Assembly: GCA_001953115.1 (NCBI GenBank)
Contig: LSSL01002848.1
Coordinates: 1-25,200 of the forward strand
Reading direction: 5' to 3'
DNA from: Smittium mucronatum
Lineage: Eukaryota; Kickxellomycota; Harpellomycetes; Harpellales; Legeriomycetaceae
DNA length: 25,200 nucleotides
Shown here: piece after piece, positions 19,343 to 25,200 of the stretch
How the letters are laid out: the number at the start of each line of letters is the position of its first letter
Numbering within the stretch: position 1 is the first letter of the stretch
Notes under the pieces: model-generated
The model's database searches: none
What the model saw: the letters and a program-made list of their open reading frames with translations, nothing else
Told to the model about the DNA's origin: nothing
Program-made: the position numbers and the translations under genes

Positions 19343-22197
19343 GTAATTTCAAGTTGATGTTTGACATTGAGCTAGAAACTTATACCTGACATGACAATCA
19401 TCGGTGATAAAAAAGAAAATACGCATAAAAGATATTTAATGACATATTTTTTGTAAAATAAACAAGTTTTCTCACGATTTTCTAGTAATATCATAAAAAT
19501 AACAGATTTTATGGGTATTTAATTATTTTTTTATCCTTTTACTAGAGAATTTATTTTATTGATAAAAAAAAGATGTTGTCTTGTACATTTTTGATTTGCT
19601 ATTAGAAGAAACTTTTAAGAATAAAATTCAATTATTTCTAAATTTTAATAATATTTTAACAAGTTAAATAAACTCCTGTATTAATTTAAAAAAATGATCT
19701 TCATTTTACACGCACATATATTTTTAATCTGTTGACTTAATGATTAAATTTCTTTTATACTTACAGATAAGAATATTAGTTTTGAATTCAACGATTTTTT
19801 AGCAATAATATTAACTACCTGATAAAATTTAAAAAAAATTGCAGATTTTTATTTGTTTTAATTAGTGATTATGAGTATTAAAAATATATTCTTTCAAAAT
19901 TTTCCGGATTTTGTAGAATTTAACTGTCTCTGTTAATTTTTTTTGGATTTTCAATAGGAAAATCATATAAAAAACAAGTAAATAAGAGTAAATAAGTATA
20001 CAGAGAATTTATTCTCATCGAACTGCATCGTTTTTCATCAAGATCACAAAAATACCGATGTGAAAATTATGTCTTTACCTATTTGGTACATTTTGGTAAT
20101 TATTTATTTTGCATAGATATTTGGAAAATGGATATCGATAAAATTAAAATTATTTTATCGTTTTAAATTATTTAACCATTAATTTATCTCGAAATTTTAT
20201 TATCTTTTTTCAAGAAAAGTTTGTGTGCTAGTATATTCTTTTCTTTTTTTTTTGAAACCCCCTATTTTATTTTTTCTGATTATTTATTATTACACAATTG
20301 GACTAAATGTTATTCTTGATATTTTAAAACTTTACTTAAAATAAAATAAATTTTAAGATAATTTTTTTTTTATATTTTTAATTCATTTAAAATTATTTAA
20401 CTGTGGTTAAATACTCATTCTTTATAACTATTTATCGAGATTAAAAATATTAAAAGCTAATTTTTTTTGTTATACGATAACATATTGAATTTGGATTTGG
20501 ATTTGAATTAAATTTATTTTTATAAATATCAATTAAATAATTTATCAAGTGCCAAATATAGTTTATTTAGTAGTTCATTACAACATTAAAAAATTTCAAT
20601 AAACCAAAAAATGTTTAGATTTTTAGGTGTTAGTGAGGCTAATATAAATTTAGTCATAACTCTTTTAAATTTCAAATACATTTTTCAACTAAGATTTTGT
20701 AACACATGAACAATATGTGACTAATAGTATCATATTCGCTTTATTTTAAATTAGTTTTTGAATATTAAATTTGTTATTTAACTGTTATCAATACGTAAAT
20801 AAATTTTGCTTTTACAGTTTTTTATTATTCAAACTAATTTTTTAGAAATATATTCCCGAATTTTTTAAAAAAAAATTGATATTACTTGAGTAATTATTAT
20901 TTTTCATTTTTTATAGCAAAGATGTAAATTCAATAACATAATTTATTGCTGTTGAAAAAACATATTAAAATTATAATCAATTCAGTTGGGTTAAATGATC
21001 GAATTTTCAATAAATTACTCTATTATCGTATAATTATTTATAAAAAATGAGTTTAAAAACAAATAACTTGAATATTACCAAATTATAAATCAAATAAGTG
21101 AACAATTTTATAATAAATTCAAATTTAAAAATCTGATTACAGAACGAAATAAGATTATTTTACCTAACACAAGATATAGTAAATAAGACAGTTAATAAAA
21201 TTTTGTATATGATACATTTTATATAAAAAACAGACAAGTAAACTATTTATATAGTGGGACTAATATAGTAGAATATTATATAAATATCAACTAACAATTT
21301 TTTGGCTAATATATCTATTTATTAAATATAATTTTTTTATATTATAACATGGCCAATAAGGAGAAAAATTTACACTTTTTTTTTTATTATAATAAATTTT
21401 TTTAGTGGTAATTTCACCGATTCCTAAATCTTGTATCTAAGATATATTTTATATCAATATAGTCAGTTTTGAATTGTTATTCATAATTTGGTTTTATTTG
21501 ATTTTTTCACTTTTTATCAAGCTCTAATATGTTTCATGTCTATCAAAATGAGTATCAAAATATCATTAATACCAATGCATGTAATATTTTTCATTATAAA
21601 ATCCAAATAAATAAGTGGCATCATTTTTTTTTATTTGTAAAACTTAATAAAATTTTATATTTTATTCTTGACTGATTTTAATTAAGCTTTATAGAAGCTT
21701 TGAACTATGTTTTGGAAAACTCATTTTAAAATTATTCTGTTTATTACTCTCATTATTATAAATTAGATCCAATTTTTTTTTTTTGGATATTAATTAAATA
21801 TAAAAATTAGTGATAAAAAAAACAAAAAAAATTCATGAATATATTTTTATCAAGTTTCATAATAAACTTTTTTTTAAATCATATATCGAGTCTAATAATT
21901 CAACCATTGATTTTAATTTCTTTATTTATTTTCATTTTGAGTTTGAGACCTTGGTAATATACAATATAAAAAGGTTAAAACTTATTCCTTTTGATTAAAT
22001 AAAGCATTACATTTAACATCCAAAATTTAAAATAGTTAGCATTATATTTAATTATAAATTTCTTTTTTCCATTTGGTTTAAACCTTGGATAAAAATAATA
22101 AAATGATATAATGCCGAAAATTTCATGGTAATTAGAAAATTTTATTATATTTTTATAAAAATTTGCAGATCGGAAATTTTATATTATTTTAATACAT
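19343..22197. other. AT-rich region without genes
   Basis: No coding-like frame, RNA gene or transposon end is seen. The open frame at 21810-21998 is Lys/Ile/Phe/Asn-rich and typical of AT-rich background. The stretch 20100-20460 contains scattered complementary words, such as TTATTTAACCA and TGGTTAAATA, but no extended inverted repeat. Confidence 0.55.
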
Positions 22198-22346
22198 TTT
22201 TTTTTAAAGGGAATTTATTTATGATATTTAATCACTAGAAAAAACTAAAATTATAATAGAATAAAATGAAAAAATATTTAAAATTTCATCCCACTCCTAT
22301 CTGTCACTCTACGGCTCCGTACCCACTGGGCATTGGTTCAAAGAAC
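22198..22346 (-). repeat. Dispersed repeat copy B, inverted relative to copy A
   Basis: The reverse complement of this segment aligns with 5717-5865. The core 22280-22342 is nearly identical to copy A. The AT-rich arm (22209-22280), including TTTTAGTTTT, TCTAGT and ATAAATAAA blocks, aligns with 5782-5855 with a few small gaps. The two copies face each other about 16.4 kb apart and enclose the transposon and the gene island. Whether they are two independent insertions or the ends of one large unit is not decided by the sequence. Confidence 0.75.
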
Positions 22347-24752
22347 AATTTTAATACATATCCTAATTTTTGAATTTGAAGATTATTCAGCAAGAATATT
22401 CAAATTTTCACTGCTTTAATTGATAGTTTATCAATTTTAGTATATATGTTCAATATAATACAAAAATGCCTAATTTTGAATATATATTCATTTCAATTGT
22501 TCTACTAGCATGACCAAAAATATTTATTATTTAATATTATAAGTCCAATAAAGATAATAAAAAACAAGAAACTCAATATTCATATTCAAAAAACATCATA
22601 AATTAATGATTTCAGTTCAAAATAAACATGTTTTTTCATTTTCTAAAATTGGTTATTGATAAATCAAATTATTTTATCATTTTTTATAACATTATATAAC
22701 TCTATTTTATTTATTTTAATTTATATTAATAATAAAAAAACTATTTATTTGATTCAAAGGACTCAATTTTATAAGTGCCAAATATTTCAAATCTATACTT
22801 TAGCTGAGCTATTATTATTTTTTATCGTAATAATATAGTTTTTAGTTTAATTTTTATTCAATTAAATTAATTGAAATTACTTGTTAAATTTTATTAAATC
22901 AAATAGTGTCTAAATAATAATTTTACGTTTTCTATGAATTTTAAATTTGAAGAATTTAATCTAATTTTTAGTGGCCATTTATTTTAAATTCAGTTGTTTT
23001 TTCAAATTAAAATTTGTTATTAATTAAAAATATGATGTATAAATAGTTTTCTTAATAGTAGCACGGCAAAAAGCAATTATTTCTTGCAAATCTTCAGCTA
23101 ATATATAAGAGTAAAAATTAATTTCTATAATTATCATACCAATTAAAATTTAATTATTGGAGGCCACTTACTCTGTTAAATAAGAGTGTATTTACCCTGT
23201 TTTATGATTATGTTAATTAATTATGCTTAGAAATTGGCATTATCCTTTAGCTAAAATTAAAGGAATATTTAAATTTTAATTAAAATAAAAAAAAATTGAA
23301 CCTTTTTTATTAGGTTTTTTATGTTTCATTGACCCCATTTTCGGTAATACTGAAACTTGGTTTATTTTTCTGAATACAGGTGTTATTGATTTTATTTTTC
23401 CGTATGAAATTTTTATTTTTACGATTAGATGTTGCTTAAAAAGACTAAAATGCGATAAATATATCAGTAAATGGATGTAAAAAAATCAAAATTCGAGAAA
23501 CTATAAATCTTTAAATTTATTGTAAAATCAAAAGATATAACCATATTTTTTTGTTTTAAACCTTTCATCAACGAATATCTAAAAAATTAATATTTTTAAA
23601 AAAAGTTTTTTTATTTGATTTATATACTTAAAACGTAAATAATAGAAAATAATTTAGTTTATATTTTAGTAAATCCTCTCTTTTTGATAAAAAAGATTGA
23701 TTTCAAACTTAGTTAAAATCATAAAAAACAATTAAAAAGTAAAGAGATTTATATTTAACTATTTTATTGCATTTTAGATGCTCTATGACCAATTTTAAAA
23801 AATTTTAATAGAATAAATTATCTTTAATTTTAAAAAAAATTGTAAAAAAAATTATTTTAAACTCTTAAAACAATAAATATAAATAGCTATAGACTATAAT
23901 AAAATGATTAACATTATTAAATATAGTATTATTATTTCACTTGATCCAATTAAAATATATTTTATTTTTAATTATAATTTTCATAAATCTAACTCCTCCA
24001 TATTAAAAACCAATAAATTAATTAATATTGTTAAAATTGCGATTAATAACATTTTTTTTTTTGTTTTATAAAAAATTATCTGAAGATATTTATAGAGTTT
24101 TAAAGCCGAAGTGAAAAGAATATTTAAATTGATCAAAATATTTTAAATCTTGTTTATTATGGCTAAAATTAATGTGAAATACTGATAATAATGATTTAAA
24201 CCATATTCCTCTATCTATTTTACGATTATTTGGTGTAATATAATTATAATTTTCAATCAAATTTCAAAAAACGGTTTTTATTTTTAATTACAACCGCACT
24301 AATATAAAATATTTATGTTGTTAAATCAATTTTCTGACTTCGTAATAATTATACAAGCTATTATTTATATTTGAGAATTTGATTCTATTCACAATTTATC
24401 CTTATAAAATTACGATACATTTTTAAATCAATTATTTTTTAGAATTTATGATTATTTATACTATCCAAATGACTTTTAATAAATTAGAATTATGTTAAGT
24501 GAAAATTTATAATTGAGAAATTTACGGAAAATTAGAAAAAAGATATGATAAAACACACTAGTACTTAATTTTAGAGATCATTGAGAAAATTTTAAAAAAT
24601 TGATTTTATCTATTCGTCGTAAAAAAATAATATTTCCAATAAAAAAATTTTAACTTATTTTATTTATCAGAGTTTAAATTTTGGTAATTAAAATAATAAA
24701 AACGGTCAATTTCAATTAAATTTAAGTTTAAAAAAATAAATATTATGATTAA
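22347..24752. other. AT-rich region without genes
   Basis: No supported feature. The frame at 22656-22838 is an Ile/Tyr/Phe-rich product of AT-rich DNA. Stops occur regularly in all frames and no repeat or structural RNA is evident. Confidence 0.5.
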
Positions 24753-24851
24753 GCATCTCCAAATACTAATAAAGTGAGAAAAAAATATGAATCCGATGTT
24801 ATTAATCATGCTAAAATTCATAAAAACGAGACTGTTGAAGCTTTAGCAATG
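24753..24851 (+). pseudogene. Possible remnant of a transposase DNA-binding N-terminus
   Basis: An open frame of 33 codons reads KVRKKYESDVINHAKIHKN and then ETVEALAM before TAG TAA. The pattern of basic residues, K-x-Y-x-x-D-V-I-x-x-A-K and a following Ala-rich helix resembles the helix-turn-helix start of pogo/BrkDBD-type transposases (RKxYxxxFKLxVIxYA). The frame continues past the stops as SSQSNYFKKK. No catalytic domain is found downstream before the window ends, so this is at most a fragment. The family is uncertain. Confidence 0.25.
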
Positions 24852-25200
24852 TAGTAAAGCTCTCAATCCAATTATTTTAAAAAAAAAATCACCATTACAA
24901 TTTTCGTTTAATAATATATACAAGCATAGTTATTATATGTTTAATCGATTTTATATTAGTTTCGTTAATAAAACATATTATATATAAGCTAAAAAATAAA
25001 AGATTATGTTAAATAAGATCATTAGTTAATTTTGAAAGATTTTAGTAGAAATTATTCAGTTTATTGATCGTAAATTTTAGGTTAAAATAATAAATCAAAA
25101 ACGAAAAAGAGGTATTTTCAAGATGATCTACCAAAAATAAATATATTACTTATAATAATAAAATCAATCTCTTTATTTAACAATCCAATATATTATTCTG
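24852..25200. other. AT-rich tail of the window
   Basis: AT-rich with frequent stops and no recognisable feature. If the fragment at 24753 belongs to a transposon, its body would be expected here or beyond the window edge, but no transposase frame is visible. Confidence 0.5.

Noticed and set aside
5717..22346. A single giant transposon bounded by the inverted repeat copies
   Set aside because: No target duplication at the outer edges, no transposase, polymerase or capsid frames inside, and the enclosed APC7 is an ordinary host gene; two separate insertions are the simpler reading.
21810..22838. Open frames at 21810-21998 and 22656-22838
   Set aside because: Composition is that of translated AT-rich DNA with no motif or splice context.
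1..25200. CRISPR arrays, operons, rRNA genes or an organelle genome
   Set aside because: No regularly spaced repeats, no ribosome-binding sites or tightly packed genes, no rRNA-like segments, and the APC7 gene with spliceosomal introns indicates nuclear eukaryotic DNA.

Overview
The window is a gene-poor, very AT-rich (about 80% A+T by eye) stretch of a eukaryotic nuclear genome. It holds multi-exon genes with GT..AG introns, decayed DNA transposons and long tracts with no coding signal. Coding exons stand out by higher GC and balanced codons. The only gene identified with confidence is a subunit of the anaphase-promoting complex, APC7, which is typical of animals and plants and absent from budding yeast. 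The ISXO2-like transposase fossil belongs to a group common in animals and animal parasites. A metazoan or animal-related lineage with an extreme AT genome, possibly a parasite, is therefore the best guess. The species cannot be named from this sequence.

Layout: 1-2360 is AT-rich with a few short coding-like scraps. 2363-4130 (+) holds a degraded coding region whose 3' part reads as a fossil ISXO2-like (IS1016/Merlin) DDE transposase broken by stops and frameshifts. 4140-5716 is undefined. 5717-5865 is one copy of a dispersed repeat with a GC-richer core, and a second copy lies inverted at 22198-22346. 7806-9122 is a complete non-autonomous DNA transposon with 160-bp terminal inverted repeats (about 88% identical), a flanking 9-bp direct repeat and a C-rich, strand-asymmetric interior; it looks Mutator-like.

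9625-13690 is the gene island, all on the minus strand. The downstream gene (9625-12225) is a seven-exon APC7 gene. All its exon junctions stay in frame and give a 589-residue protein. Upstream of it (12793-13454, possibly from 13688) is an unrecognised gene with a membrane segment and very short introns; its 5' half is unresolved because of a frame break.

13.7-25.2 kb is almost entirely non-coding AT-rich DNA. Exceptions are an isolated G12 run (19202-19213), a tRNA-like fragment (19278-19342), the second dispersed-repeat copy and a short open frame resembling the DNA-binding N-terminus of a transposase (24753-24851). No rRNA, CRISPR array or prokaryotic operon was seen. APC7 acts in cell-cycle ubiquitin ligation; nothing indicates that it and the membrane gene work together.
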